Shown here: piece by piece, positions 1 to 9,200 of the stretch
How the letters are laid out: each line of letters opens with the position of its first letter
How positions within the stretch are numbered: position 1 is the first letter of the stretch
NCBI RefSeq assembly: GCF_019802255.1
Contig: NZ_JAHYSS010000006.1
Location: 248,001 to 312,000 of the forward strand
Direction of reading: 5' to 3'
Length of the DNA: 64,000 nt
From: Pedobacter polysacchareus
Lineage (GTDB): Bacteria > Bacteroidota > Bacteroidia > Sphingobacteriales > Sphingobacteriaceae
Translations under genes and position numbers: made by a program
Notes under the pieces: model-generated
Database searches by the model: none
Told to the model about the DNA's origin: nothing
What the model saw: the letters and a program-made list of their open reading frames with translations, nothing else

Positions 1-15
1 ATAACTTTGTCTGGC

Positions 16-56
16 TGTGGATAACTACGAGATATCCACAAATAAAGATTTCCACA
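16..56. other. Cluster of DnaA-box-like 9-mers
   Basis: Three sequences close to the DnaA box TTATCCACA lie within 41 bases: an exact match on the minus strand (TGTGGATAA, 16-24), ATATCCACA on the plus strand (32-40, one mismatch) and ATTTCCACA (48-56, two mismatches). The first two face each other. An AT-rich stretch follows to about 140. This could be part of a DnaA-binding region or a DnaA-regulated promoter for the gene at 142. It could also be chance, because the left side is cut by the window edge. Confidence 0.3.
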
Positions 57-141
57 TTTGAGCGTCAGGCTTAATTTTTCTCTAAATTACATTATTAAAA
101 TGAGATACGTTCCATCCAAATTATAAAGAATAAAAAGAACA

Positions 142-867
142 ATGGCCCATTTCAAGACTGCGCTCCTAATTGGCATGATCGTCTTACTTTCTGGCTGTGG
201 ATTGTTTTTACGCAATAGGAAAACCACGCATGCAGGCCTTGAGAGGTACGATTATGACTTACCAGTGGTACTTTATCCAAGCAGTGTACCGGAGTCTGAC
301 AAGCTGATCTTCGTCCTTTCAGGTGATGGTGGCTGGCTGGACTTTGAAGATGAACTTGCCCAGGAGTTTTCCAAAAACGGCTTCCACACCATTGGTTTCA
401 ATACCCGGAACTACTTCTGGGAAAAGAGAACTCCAGAAGAACTTTCTAAACACTTGTTATTGCTGTTGAGAACCTACCGCAGGAAGTACCATGCGACTGA
501 AATCTACCTCTGCGGCTATTCCTTCGGCGCAGACATTATTCCCTTTGCTTACAACCGACTACCTGCCCCTGCAAAAAGAAGAATCGCCGCTATCCAGCTT
601 TGCTCCCCTTTTGCCACCAGCGACTTTAAAGTCCGTACTGTTGATTTACTCAACCTTGGTGGTGACGACAAACCCTATAAAGTAATTCCAGAGGTTGAAA
701 AGATCAGCATTCCCATCCTCTGCTATTATGGGGAGGGGGAAGAACCGAAAGCATTAAAAGACATTTCCCTTAAAAATTTCAAACTGATGATTTTGCCTGG
801 CAGCCATAGCTACGAATTCCCTGCTACTCAAAAGATTGTATCCGGGCTATTGAAAAAGATGCATTGA
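142..867 (+). CDS. VirJ/AcvB-domain lipoprotein (alpha/beta hydrolase fold)
   Basis: A 241-aa predicted lipoprotein. The N-terminus is a short hydrophobic signal with lipobox LSGC (Cys19). The mature part carries the VirJ-family signature SGDGGW (60-65) and a nucleophile-elbow motif GYSFGAD with Ser127. A late His (SHSYEF, near 221) could complete a Ser-Asp-His triad. VirJ/AcvB domains are alpha/beta hydrolases. Agrobacterium AcvB is known to hydrolyse lysyl-phosphatidylglycerol in the periplasm. This protein has one such domain, and its motifs closely match the C-terminal half of the two-domain protein at 21822-23255, so the two loci are paralogous. It stands alone, 83 bases before the helicase gene. 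Substrate is inferred only. Confidence 0.75.
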   Translation: MAHFKTALLIGMIVLLSGCGLFLRNRKTTHAGLERYDYDLPVVLYPSSVPESDKLIFVLSGDGGWLDFEDELAQEFSKNGFHTIGFNTRNYFWEKRTPEELSKHLLLLLRTYRRKYHATEIYLCGYSFGADIIPFAYNRLPAPAKRRIAAIQLCSPFATSDFKVRTVDLLNLGGDDKPYKVIPEVEKISIPILCYYGEGEEPKALKDISLKNFKLMILPGSHSYEFPATQKIVSGLLKKMH

Positions 868-937
868 TATCTAGATATAATGAGCTCTAAAACATGGAAT
901 CATTGCCTTTAATCCATATGGTTTACGAAAAATAGGC

Positions 938-945
938 TAAATTTG
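938..945 (+). promoter_or_regulatory. Bacteroidota -7 promoter element TAAATTTG
   Basis: TAAATTTG fits TAnnTTTG exactly and ends five bases before the helicase ATG at 951. Transcription would start about at the start codon, implying a leaderless or very short-leader mRNA if this box is used. Confidence 0.45.
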
Positions 946-950
946 CAGAC

Positions 951-2867
951 ATGAGTACTGTGGATTCCGCCAATGAAATTTTTGACAATGTCATCTCCTT
1001 TATCGAATATACCAACCAAAGCATTTTCCTGACTGGAAAAGCCGGAACCGGGAAAACGACTTTATTGAGGAAAATAAAAGAGACGACAGCGAAAAAGACG
1101 GTGATTGTTGCGCCCACTGGTGTAGCAGCCATGAATGCCAAAGGCGTCACCATCAATTCCCTGTTTCAATTGCCTCCGGGATCTTTCTTTCCTGGAGATG
1201 TGAACCTGGCCAGCTTAAGAGCCGGGGTCGTATCCATCAAAAGCCTCCTTACAGAACTCAACTATTCGAAAGAAAGAAAAACATTATTGATGGAGCTGGA
1301 GCTCATGATCATTGATGAGGTATCTATGGTGCGCTGTGATGTGATTGATGCGGTGGATGCGATACTTAGGATGGTCAGAAAAAATGATGCGCCCTTTGGC
1401 GGCGTACAGCTCTTATTGATCGGAGATCTTTTCCAATTGCCCCCGGTCACTAAAAGAGAAGACTGGGAATTGCTGAGCAGAATCTATCCTTCCCCTTATT
1501 TCTTTGAAGCGACGGTAGTGAAGCAAAACCCATTATTACAAGTGGAGCTGAAAAAGGTATTCCGCCAAACTGAACCTGAATTCGTGGATATCCTGAACGA
1601 CATCAGGAACAACCAGATCGGAGATGAAAGGCTGGCGATCTTAAACCAGCGTTTTGATCCTTCTTTTAAACAGGCAGCAGGCTCTAACCATATTATCATT
1701 ACTTCTCATAATGCAGAAGCCAATACCATCAACAACGAAAAAGCAGATGAGCTGGAAGGCGAAGATTTTGTTTTCGAAGGTCAGGTGGAAGGTACTTTTA
1801 GCAACCAGGTATTGCCAGTAGAACAATCTTTACGCCTCAAAATTGGCGCTCAGGTGATGTTTATCAAAAATGATACTGGTGACGACCGGAAATTCTACAA
1901 TGGTAAAATTGGAAAAGTAAAATCAATCCATGGAGAAGAAATCTACATCTCTTTTCCAGATGAGGAAGAACCATTATTATTGGAACGATCATCATGGCAA
2001 TCATTTGAATACAAAGCGAATGAAAACAATGCCATTGTCCAGCAGCAGGTAGGTGAATTTTTTCAATTCCCGATCAAACTGGCATGGGCAGTAACCATAC
2101 ATAAGAGTCAGGGCTTAACTTTCGATAGTGCCATCATTGATGCGGGGAACTCCTTTGTGTCTGGGCAGGTATATGTGGCTTTGAGTAGAGTGAGGACCTT
2201 AAATGGTTTGATTCTTCGCTCAAAAATCAACAAAGAAAGCCTGCGTTCCAATATCGAAGTACTCAACTACATGAAACTGGGTAATGTAGACTCCTTAACG
2301 GATTTCCTGGCCGCAGCTCAGGAAAGATATATTATTCATTTGTTCAGCAGTGCTTTCTCTTTTAATGAACTCACATATTCATTTGAGAAGTTAAGTGCAG
2401 ACCATGAGGTGATGAAGTCTACAGATCCTGAATTCAGATCGATGATTGGCAACCTGAGCAGGTCTATTGAAGCCTTACAGCAGGTCTCCATTCGTTTTCA
2501 ATCTCAACTCAGACAGCTTCAAAAAGAGAGTGGTTTGAAAGATCCATCCGCTATTCATACCAGAATGGATGCGGCTTACAATTATTTTGCAAAGGAACTC
2601 ACCCTTCAGGTGATCAATCTTTTGAACAAACACATCCGTACCAAACCGAAAAACAAGTCAGATCAAAAACTGGTGTCGCTGTTTACACAGCATCGTTTAG
2701 TAGCAGACCATAAGATTTATAAGATACGGGCAGCGACGGAGATTGCGGCAAAGCCGGAGCATTGGGAAAATCAGCATGAACTGATGAAAAAGATTCAGGA
2801 CTTATTGAAAAAGAAAATGAACACACCTGGGGCGGCACAAAATGCAACCACCATGCAATTGTTCTAA
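951..2867 (+). CDS. PIF1/RecD-like superfamily 1 DNA helicase
   Basis: 638 aa. The Walker A motif GKAGTGKTT is at about residues 26-34 and Walker B/motif II IIDEVSMV is near 119. Late helicase motifs THKSQGLTFD and VYVALSRVR lie near 384-421. This motif set is typical of the PIF1/RecD branch of SF1 helicases, which unwind DNA 5'-3' using ATP. The C-terminal ~200 residues after the motor are predicted helical, with no motif I can name. No signal peptide, so cytoplasmic. It converges on the MFS gene with only 15 bases between the two stops. Proteins of this type are common single-copy genes in Bacteroidota. I see no defence-system or mobile-element neighbours. The precise role (replication restart, G-quadruplex unwinding) cannot be read from the sequence. 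Confidence 0.85.
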   Translation: MSTVDSANEIFDNVISFIEYTNQSIFLTGKAGTGKTTLLRKIKETTAKKTVIVAPTGVAAMNAKGVTINSLFQLPPGSFFPGDVNLASLRAGVVSIKSLLTELNYSKERKTLLMELELMIIDEVSMVRCDVIDAVDAILRMVRKNDAPFGGVQLLLIGDLFQLPPVTKREDWELLSRIYPSPYFFEATVVKQNPLLQVELKKVFRQTEPEFVDILNDIRNNQIGDERLAILNQRFDPSFKQAAGSNHIIITSHNAEANTINNEKADELEGEDFVFEGQVEGTFSNQVLPVEQSLRLKIGAQVMFIKNDTGDDRKFYNGKIGKVKSIHGEEIYISFPDEEEPLLLERSSWQSFEYKANENNAIVQQQVGEFFQFPIKLAWAVTIHKSQGLTFDSAIIDAGNSFVSGQVYVALSRVRTLNGLILRSKINKESLRSNIEVLNYMKLGNVDSLTDFLAAAQERYIIHLFSSAFSFNELTYSFEKLSADHEVMKSTDPEFRSMIGNLSRSIEALQQVSIRFQSQLRQLQKESGLKDPSAIHTRMDAAYNYFAKELTLQVINLLNKHIRTKPKNKSDQKLVSLFTQHRLVADHKIYKIRAATEIAAKPEHWENQHELMKKIQDLLKKKMNTPGAAQNATTMQLF

Positions 2868-2882
2868 TACGCTACGTTTTTT

Positions 2883-4127
2883 CTAAGCCTGTCCTTTCTT
2901 TTTCACCAGTACATTTACCCGATATACAAAGAAACCGCAGATCATAATCAATACAGAGACTACGATTCCTAAGGTATCGTAATGCTGCAGTGGACTGCTT
3001 TTTGTTTCCTGCGTTACAATTAATCCGGCACAAAGGGCAGCTATACCGCCTGCTACCTGCTGTAAAGAGGCGTTCACACTCATGAATGCTCCTCTATCCT
3101 GCTGATCTGGAATACTCATCGTTAAAGTAGTTGCAGGAATCATCCGGCTCATAATCCCCATAAAAAGAACCGTATTCAAGAGCACCACCTGCCACAAGGG
3201 AACTGGTGTCATCTTGGTATAAATCAAGATCATGATTACGGCAAGCAAAGAACCTGCACAAAAGATCATAAACTTATCCAGCTTATCACTCAGTTTACCA
3301 ATCAGCGGCATCATGATGATGGAGCCAATACCGGTAAACATGAATACCATCGGCAATTCCAGCTGACTGATATTGATATTATTGATTAAATAGGCACTTC
3401 CAAATGGCATCAGCATGAATCCTCCGACGCTTAAAAAAGCTGTAGCAAGAAATCCGGTTTGATACGATGGATTGGAAACGGCATGCCAAAGGTGCAAAAA
3501 GGCATTTTTATCCGATTGAATGGCCAGGTGCTTATCGATGGGTTTCACGTTAAATACCACAGTTAATGCGATTCCAACAGCCAATAGTACGATCATGTAA
3601 AAAGCAGCATGCCAACCCCAGAGATTTGCCAGGTAAAGGCCGATAGGAATCCCTAAAATCTGACTGGCGGCAAAAGCCATTTGTACGAATCCCATCACCC
3701 TGCCACGTTGATGAACCGCAAAAAGATCGGTAACAATGGTCATAGAAATCGCGCCAATTACACCGCCAAAGAGCCCGGTTACAATTCTGGCACCTAATAA
3801 CATCTCGTAAGTGGTAGACATCGCGCAGCATAAAGTACCTACGATAAATCCAGTATAGAAAAATAGCAATAACTTTTTACGGTCAAATTTGTCGGCAAAA
3901 CCGGCAGCTAAAATCCCGGAAGCTCCCGCACTAAAAGCGTATGAAGAAACCACGAGACCGAAACCTTTTGGCGTAATCGACAAAGATTTCATCAGGAAAT
4001 CACCCAATGGGGCGAGCACCATAAAATCCAGTACGATGGTAAATTGTAGCAAAGCCAGTAAGACAATGACTAGTTTTTGATAACCAGAGAACGGCGGTGC
4101 AATCTGGCTGGGGATGATTTGTTCCAT
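2883..4127 (-). CDS. MFS drug-type transporter
   Basis: 414 aa with about 12 hydrophobic segments, the usual length for a major facilitator superfamily drug/proton antiporter. The loop after TM2 carries the motif-A-like FADKFDRKKLL. The second half has a matching LIGKLSDKLDK, as expected from the internal duplication of the MFS fold. It is the last gene of a three-gene unit: TetR regulator, 74-aa protein, transporter. Its ATG overlaps the stop of the 74-aa gene (TAATG), so translation is probably coupled. The TetR operator upstream suggests a repressed, inducible efflux pump. The substrate is unknown. Confidence 0.85.
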   Translation of the reverse strand: MEQIIPSQIAPPFSGYQKLVIVLLALLQFTIVLDFMVLAPLGDFLMKSLSITPKGFGLVVSSYAFSAGASGILAAGFADKFDRKKLLLFFYTGFIVGTLCCAMSTTYEMLLGARIVTGLFGGVIGAISMTIVTDLFAVHQRGRVMGFVQMAFAASQILGIPIGLYLANLWGWHAAFYMIVLLAVGIALTVVFNVKPIDKHLAIQSDKNAFLHLWHAVSNPSYQTGFLATAFLSVGGFMLMPFGSAYLINNINISQLELPMVFMFTGIGSIIMMPLIGKLSDKLDKFMIFCAGSLLAVIMILIYTKMTPVPLWQVVLLNTVLFMGIMSRMIPATTLTMSIPDQQDRGAFMSVNASLQQVAGGIAALCAGLIVTQETKSSPLQHYDTLGIVVSVLIMICGFFVYRVNVLVKKKGQA

Positions 4128-4351
4128 TAAATTAATTCTTCGCAGTGGTAACCATGTCGGCTAACCAATGTAATCACATCGTTTAGCTGCAGCTCATTTG
4201 AAACTATCCTCAGCACGCAATCCACGTCTTCCTGATCTATGGTACACTGGTTAATTTCGTTTTGCTGCATCAGCTGTATTATAAATTGTTTGTCGCTTTC
4301 TGTGCGGATATTCGTTTTGAATAACAACACGTTTAGTCCATTAATTTCCAT
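4127..4351 (-). CDS. Small HMA-fold-like protein without the CxxC motif
   Basis: 74 aa. The hydrophobic pattern (VLLFKTNI, a helix, IDQEDVDCVLRI, a helix, GYHCEEL) resembles the beta-alpha-beta-beta-alpha-beta layout of heavy-metal-associated domains, but the metal-binding CxxC is absent: the loop reads NIRTESDK. It has no signal peptide. It lies between the TetR gene (9 bases away) and the MFS gene (1-base overlap). Similar small proteins are common in Bacteroidota, but I know of no assigned function. It could be an accessory of the pump or a degenerate chaperone fold. The operon position makes it a real gene; the fold assignment is pattern-based. Confidence 0.6.
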   Translation of the reverse strand: MEINGLNVLLFKTNIRTESDKQFIIQLMQQNEINQCTIDQEDVDCVLRIVSNELQLNDVITLVSRHGYHCEELI

Positions 4352-4360
4352 GTTGGTAGT

Positions 4361-4951
4361 TTATTTTTTAAAAGCTTTCAATACTAACTCAAAAGAAGAC
4401 CAAAGAATTTCATCAGTCAGGATAAACGGCCTCCCACCAATACTTCGCCCTTCGTTATGAAAACGAACCAAGGCGTATAGGGGGCCAAAAGCAACCGACC
4501 AGTAGGTTTCCATAGGCATGACATCAATCTCTCCATTTGCCACTGCCCGCTCCATAAATACACCCAGGGTTTGCCTAAATGTTTCTGTCATTGCTTCGAA
4601 AATCTTTTCCTGATAAGTAGAAGTCCGGAGCTGCTCAATCATCTGACAGGTCAAGGGATTTTCCAACATTGCCTTTGCGCGGTTTTTCCATTGATGTCTC
4701 AATCCCTCGGCAAAAGAAAACTCAGGATCGAAGCCTTCCAGCATCATACTGCTTATTTTTTTAGTCTCTTCAAGACCTATCTGGAGGATCAGATCATCCT
4801 TATCCTTATAATAGATGTATAAAGTGGCCACAGAAATGCTGCAGGATTTTGCCAGTTTAGCCATGGTAAAACCTTCAAAACCGACTTTCACCAACAGCGC
4901 TACAGCCTTCTCTTTAACCAATTCAATTTTATTTACATCTCTGATTCTCAT
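4361..4951 (-). CDS. TetR/AcrR family transcriptional regulator
   Basis: About 196 aa. The N-terminal HTH has the TetR layout, with GFEGFTMAKLAKSCSISVATLYIYYKDKDDL ending in the recognition helix and the Y-Y/F-x-x-K-D/E-x-L signature. The C-terminal domain is ligand-binding and dimerising. I place the start at 4951 (MRIRDVNK), not the upstream ATG at 4990. The upstream ATG sits inside an 18-base palindrome and upstream of a TATATTTG promoter box, so it cannot be in the message. The palindrome is the natural autoregulatory operator. The gene leads the operon with the 74-aa protein and the MFS pump, which it probably represses until an inducer binds. Confidence 0.85.
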   Translation of the reverse strand: MRIRDVNKIELVKEKAVALLVKVGFEGFTMAKLAKSCSISVATLYIYYKDKDDLILQIGLEETKKISSMMLEGFDPEFSFAEGLRHQWKNRAKAMLENPLTCQMIEQLRTSTYQEKIFEAMTETFRQTLGVFMERAVANGEIDVMPMETYWSVAFGPLYALVRFHNEGRSIGGRPFILTDEILWSSFELVLKAFKK

Positions 4952-4969
4952 TCTTTTATTATCGGGCAA

Positions 4970-4993
4970 CAAATATAAATGAATATTCATTTA
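4970..4993 (-). promoter_or_regulatory. TetR operator palindrome overlapping a -7 promoter box
   Basis: Positions 4976-4993 form a perfect 18-base palindrome (TAAATGAATATTCATTTA). On the minus strand it runs into TATATTTG (4977-4970), an exact TAnnTTTG element. A repressor bound here would block the promoter. The start codon at 4951 lies about 15 bases downstream of the expected transcription start. Confidence 0.7.
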
Positions 4994-5031
4994 GTTATGA
5001 AAAGAATTAAGAATATTTTTTTTAGGTCCAT

Positions 5032-5060
5032 AAAAAAACCCGGTCTATATAGACCAGGTT
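5032..5060 (-). terminator. Rho-independent terminator for the 63-aa gene
   Basis: The hairpin pairs AACC/GGTT and GGTCTA/TAGACC with one mismatch (5037-5060). On the minus strand it is followed by a run of seven T. A T-run also lies on the plus side, so it may work in both directions. Confidence 0.7.
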
Positions 5061-5100
5061 GATGTTTTTTAGATACAGTAAGTGTATCTTTTTCTATTTT

Positions 5101-5292
5101 TTATCCCTCAAAGGCATCAGCCAGGCTGGAACCATCTTTGGTCAATACTTGAAAATGATTGTCTTTTGATAACTTTAATAATTGATGGATAAAGGCAGTT
5201 GCATTAGGATAAACGGTCTTGTCGAACTTTAAAATAGTTTCAATTTTGTTTACTGCATTTACATACTCGTCGGTTATTTCTTTTTGATTCAT
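5101..5292 (-). CDS. Small hypothetical protein
   Basis: 63 aa, acidic and helix-rich, with no signal peptide or membrane segment and no recognised family. The support for a real gene is a clean ATG, a well-formed terminator directly downstream (5032-5060) and placement in its own intergenic space between two minus-strand genes. A short conserved orphan is more likely than a random ORF, but no function can be offered. Confidence 0.5.
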   Translation of the reverse strand: MNQKEITDEYVNAVNKIETILKFDKTVYPNATAFIHQLLKLSKDNHFQVLTKDGSSLADAFEG

Positions 5293-5489
5293 AACAGTTT
5301 TTATTTTAAGGTGAGATTTGATTAATGAGACTCAAAATTCAGGCCATCTCCTGTATTTTCTATATCAAATTATTGTTACTCAACATTTTCCTGTTTTTCA
5401 AAAACCTTCATTACTTTTTATTGTTGCTGAAATTTTTATGATTGTTGAAAGATAACAGAAAAACCTGCGCAATGCCAATCCTAACAGAA

Positions 5490-5541
5490 ACGACTCAAAA
5501 TCCCAGTTTGTATAAACTTATACAGCGGGATTTTGAGTCGT
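5490..5541. repeat. Long nested inverted repeat
   Basis: The outer arms are 15 bases and perfect (5490-5504 with 5527-5541, ACGACTCAAAATCCC and its complement). A second perfect 7-base stem is nested inside (5509-5515 with 5518-5524). It lies 26 bases downstream of the TPR gene. There is no T-run on either side, so it is not a standard terminator. It may be an RNA stability or processing hairpin, or a small palindromic element. Confidence 0.6.
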
Positions 5542-5566
5542 CTATTTGTAGTTTGCCGGAAAAATT

Positions 5567-6034
5567 CTAGCCTTGTGCTTTTAGATCTGCATTCGCTTTT
5601 AAGAAATCAAAATACTTTTCTTCTTCACCATAAAAGATACCATCTGGTTCTAATAAATATGCTTTCAAAAGATAGTCTTTCGCTTTTTCTTTATCGCCTT
5701 GCTCCAGGTAACATTCTCCTAAACGCAGCATGATAAAAGGGTTGCCATGTACATCTTCTCTGGTATTGCTTTTCGCAATTTCGAAAAAGCGCAATGCTTT
5801 TTTGAAATCGTCCTGAAGAAAATAAGCATCTCCAATAGAAGCATTCAACCAAACACTTTGGATATATTCATTTTGAGGCTCAGGAATTAAAGCTAATGCT
5901 TCTTCCCATGCGCCGATAGCACTATCAAAATCATCCTCATCAATGTATTCATTTCCACTTTCTGAAAGCTTTAGGATCTCATCCGCTACCTCGGTAGAAA
6001 GCTCTGGGGCTGCACCCTTTACTGCTTCACTCAT
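5567..6034 (-). CDS. Tetratricopeptide repeat protein
   Basis: 155 aa, cytoplasmic, with about three TPR units: ADEILKLSESGNEYIDEDDFDSAIGAWEEAL-like helices near 16-48, a second unit around NASIGDAYFLQDDFKKALRFFEIA, and a third around LRLGECYLEQGDKEKAKDYLLKAY. TPRs are protein-protein interaction scaffolds. There is no catalytic motif and no operon partner: the gene stands alone between the inverted repeat and the divergent AsmA-like gene. Partner unknown. Confidence 0.8.
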   Translation of the reverse strand: MSEAVKGAAPELSTEVADEILKLSESGNEYIDEDDFDSAIGAWEEALALIPEPQNEYIQSVWLNASIGDAYFLQDDFKKALRFFEIAKSNTREDVHGNPFIMLRLGECYLEQGDKEKAKDYLLKAYLLEPDGIFYGEEEKYFDFLKANADLKAQG

Positions 6035-6199
6035 AATCTTATCTTTAAATTTTCAGGCATCATAGCATGCCCGTTACAAATGCAATATTCGGCTTTTTTT
6101 CGGGGAATCCCATTCTCCAGCTGATTTTCTCTGTAGAATTCCCCCTATCTATACTTAAATACAACGGATTTCCAGATATGTTTTTAAGCTATAAAGAAT

Positions 6200-6207
6200 T
6201 ACCTTTG
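6200..6207 (+). promoter_or_regulatory. -7 promoter element TACCTTTG for the AsmA-like gene
   Basis: An exact TAnnTTTG match 29 bases before the TTG start at 6237, giving a leader of about 25 bases. It supports transcription beginning here and the choice of the TTG start. Confidence 0.55.
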
Positions 6208-6236
6208 CCGCTTAATACCTTAATATACACACAAGT

Positions 6237-9200
6237 TTGAAAAAAGTTCTTAAAATTACGGGGATCACACTCTCCGCTATCGTATTGTTCTTATTTATTG
6301 TCCCCTATCTGATGCCCAAAACCATTTCCAAAACCGTGGAAAAATGGGTGAACGGGAATATCAAAGGAGAAGTCCATTTTGAAGACAGCAGTTTATCCTT
6401 CTTCAGGCACTTCCCTTCCTTAACTTTAAGTCTGCAGAATTTCAGCTTAAAAGGCTCAGCACCATTTCAGCAGGATACGTTATTGCATACGAAAGAACTT
6501 GCTTTCAGAGTGGATTTGAGTACGATCTTTTCAGATCAGATCAAAATTGATCAGGTTTTTATCAATGAAGCCGATATCTCTGTGAAAGTAGATGAAAAAG
6601 GAAATGCCAATTACAATGTGTATGAAAGCAAGCCGGATAGCACACAAAAAGCACCGGAAAATAGCAGTACTGCCATTAAAATCGAAGGGATCTTTATCAA
6701 AAAAAGTAACCTGACCTATAATGATCAATCGGTCCCCATGCTGATCAGCGCCAGAGGTTTAAACTATTCCGGACAAGGCGATTTTAGCAAGGCGATCTTT
6801 GACCTGAAAAGTCAGGCCAACATAGACAGTCTGGATGTGGTGTATGCAGGATCTCCTTATTTATTGGGCAAAAAGATCAATGCCAAATTGCTGACTAAGA
6901 TCAATACCAATTCCCTGGATCTGATGTTTGATGAAAATGATCTTCAGATCAACTCTTTACCTATTCATTTTGTTGGCCGTTTCTCCTTTATTAAAGATGG
7001 ATACGACATCAATTTCAAAACGAAAGCAAAAGAAACGGATCTTCACAATATCTTTTCGGCTTTGCCTCCAGAGGTAGCCAACCGCGTAGAAAAAACAAAT
7101 ATCAAAGGTTATGCAGAAATTGAAGCTTCTTTAATCGGTAAGTACCTGGCTAAAAGCAACACGATGCCTACGGCAACTTTCAATATGAAAATCCGAGACG
7201 GTGAAATTTCTAACCCTAAAGCTCCGGAATCCATCAGTAAATTATACCTGAATCTGCAGACGAAGTTACCCAGTTTAAACATGGACAGCCTCAGCATCAA
7301 TATGGACAGCCTATATTTTAATATGGGTAAAGACCATTTGAGCTCTGTGGTCAAGTTAAACGGCCTGGTAAGCCCTGAAATCTATATTAAAACCCGCGCA
7401 TCAATTGATCTGGAAAAATGGGGCAAAATTTTCAGTGTAGATCTGATCAGAGGTCATTATGATATCGATTTACATGCGGATGGAAAATACAGCAAGAAAG
7501 TAGTAAGAAGTGGTATTAGAAAAGTAGATACTGTAATTGCCAGCATCCCTAAATTCCGCCTGGTTTCTAAAGTGACCAATGGCTATTTTAAATTCGCTTC
7601 CTTACCGGCAGCAATCGATAAGATTAATTTCAGTATCAATGGTCAGAATCCTGACGGAAACTACAAAAACACGAAGCTGGAAATTAGTAATATTGACGTT
7701 CAGGCTTTGAGCAGCTATATCCGTGGATCGGCAAAACTGCAAACCGCAGAAAACATGCCGGTTGATGTGCAACTGCAATCTATGGTCAATTTTGCAGAAA
7801 TCAAGAATTTCTACCCTTTAAAAGACTTAGAATTGAACGGAGAACTCCATGTAGATCTGCAAAGTAAGGGAGGCTATAATCAGCTTAAAAAACTATTCCC
7901 GGTCACTACCGCTTCGATTCAACTGGCCAACGGAAGGATTAAAACTGCGCATTTCGATCAGCCTTTAGAGAAAATCGTAATCGATGCGGCATTGGTCAAT
8001 AAGGATGGTAAACTAAAAGGCACTCAATTAAATATCAAACCGATTTCATTTCAAATGGCTGGACAGCCCTTCATGTTGAAAGCGGATGTGAAGAATTTTG
8101 AGAATGTGGCTTACAATATCAGTTCAAAAGGAACCATTGACATCGGAAAAATGTACCAGTTATTTGCTGTAAAAGGATACCAGGTAAAAGGCTCTATTTT
8201 CAGCAATGTTTCTTTTAAAGGATTACAAAGTGATGCCATGAACGGACGTTACCACAAATTGAATAACCATGGGCTTGTGGTGATCAAATCATTAAACCTG
8301 GAATCGGATCTGTTTCCAAAAACATTCCTGATCAGGAATGGTGTCTTCTCTTTTGCGCAGGATAAGATGAAGTTTGAAAACTTCCAGGCCAGTTATGGCC
8401 AATCCAACATCAGCATGAAAGGCCATCTGGGCAATATCATCAATTACGTATTGTCTGATAAAGCAAAACTAACCGGAAACTTTGACCTGGATACTAAGGC
8501 TTTATATGCCGACGAGTTTATGGCCTATAATGGCGTTCCGGTGGAGGCCTCAGGCAAAGCCATGCCGAGTAATGGCGTGATCATCATTCCTGACAATCTG
8601 GATGTCGAGCTCCATGCCAATGCAGGTACAGTTTATTACAATGACCTTAAGATTAAAGATGCAAAAGGCACATTGGCGCTGAATCGCGGTGTGATGTCAT
8701 TAAAGCAGACGAGTTTCAACCTGATTGATGCACCAGTGGTGATGGATGCGACTTATAAAAGCTTAAGTCCAAAATCGGCAACATTCGATTATCACCTGAC
8801 CGCCAAAGAATTCGATATTGCGAAAGCTTATAAAGAGATCAAATTATTCCGTGAAATGGCTACTTCTGCGGGGAAAATGAAAGGAGTGATTGGCCTGGAT
8901 TACCAGCTTTCCGGTAAACTGAATCAGGATATGTTCCCTGTCTTTCCTTCTTTAAAAGGCGCTGGTGTCCTTTCGGTAAAAAAAATCAGTATGAGTGGAT
9001 TTAAACTGATGAATGCGATAGGAAAAGCAACAAAAAGGGATAGTTTGAGCAATCCTGATCTTTCTGAGATCAATATCAAAAGCACCATTAACAACAACAT
9101 CATTACCATTGAAAGGTTTAAGATGCGTGTTGCGGGCTTCAGACCACGTTTTGAAGGTCAGGTGAGCTTTGATGGCCGCCTAAATTTAAGCGGTAGATTA

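Noticed and set aside
951..4990. Helicase region as a defence island
   Set aside because: The neighbours are an efflux operon and housekeeping-type genes; no nuclease, methylase or other defence marker is present.
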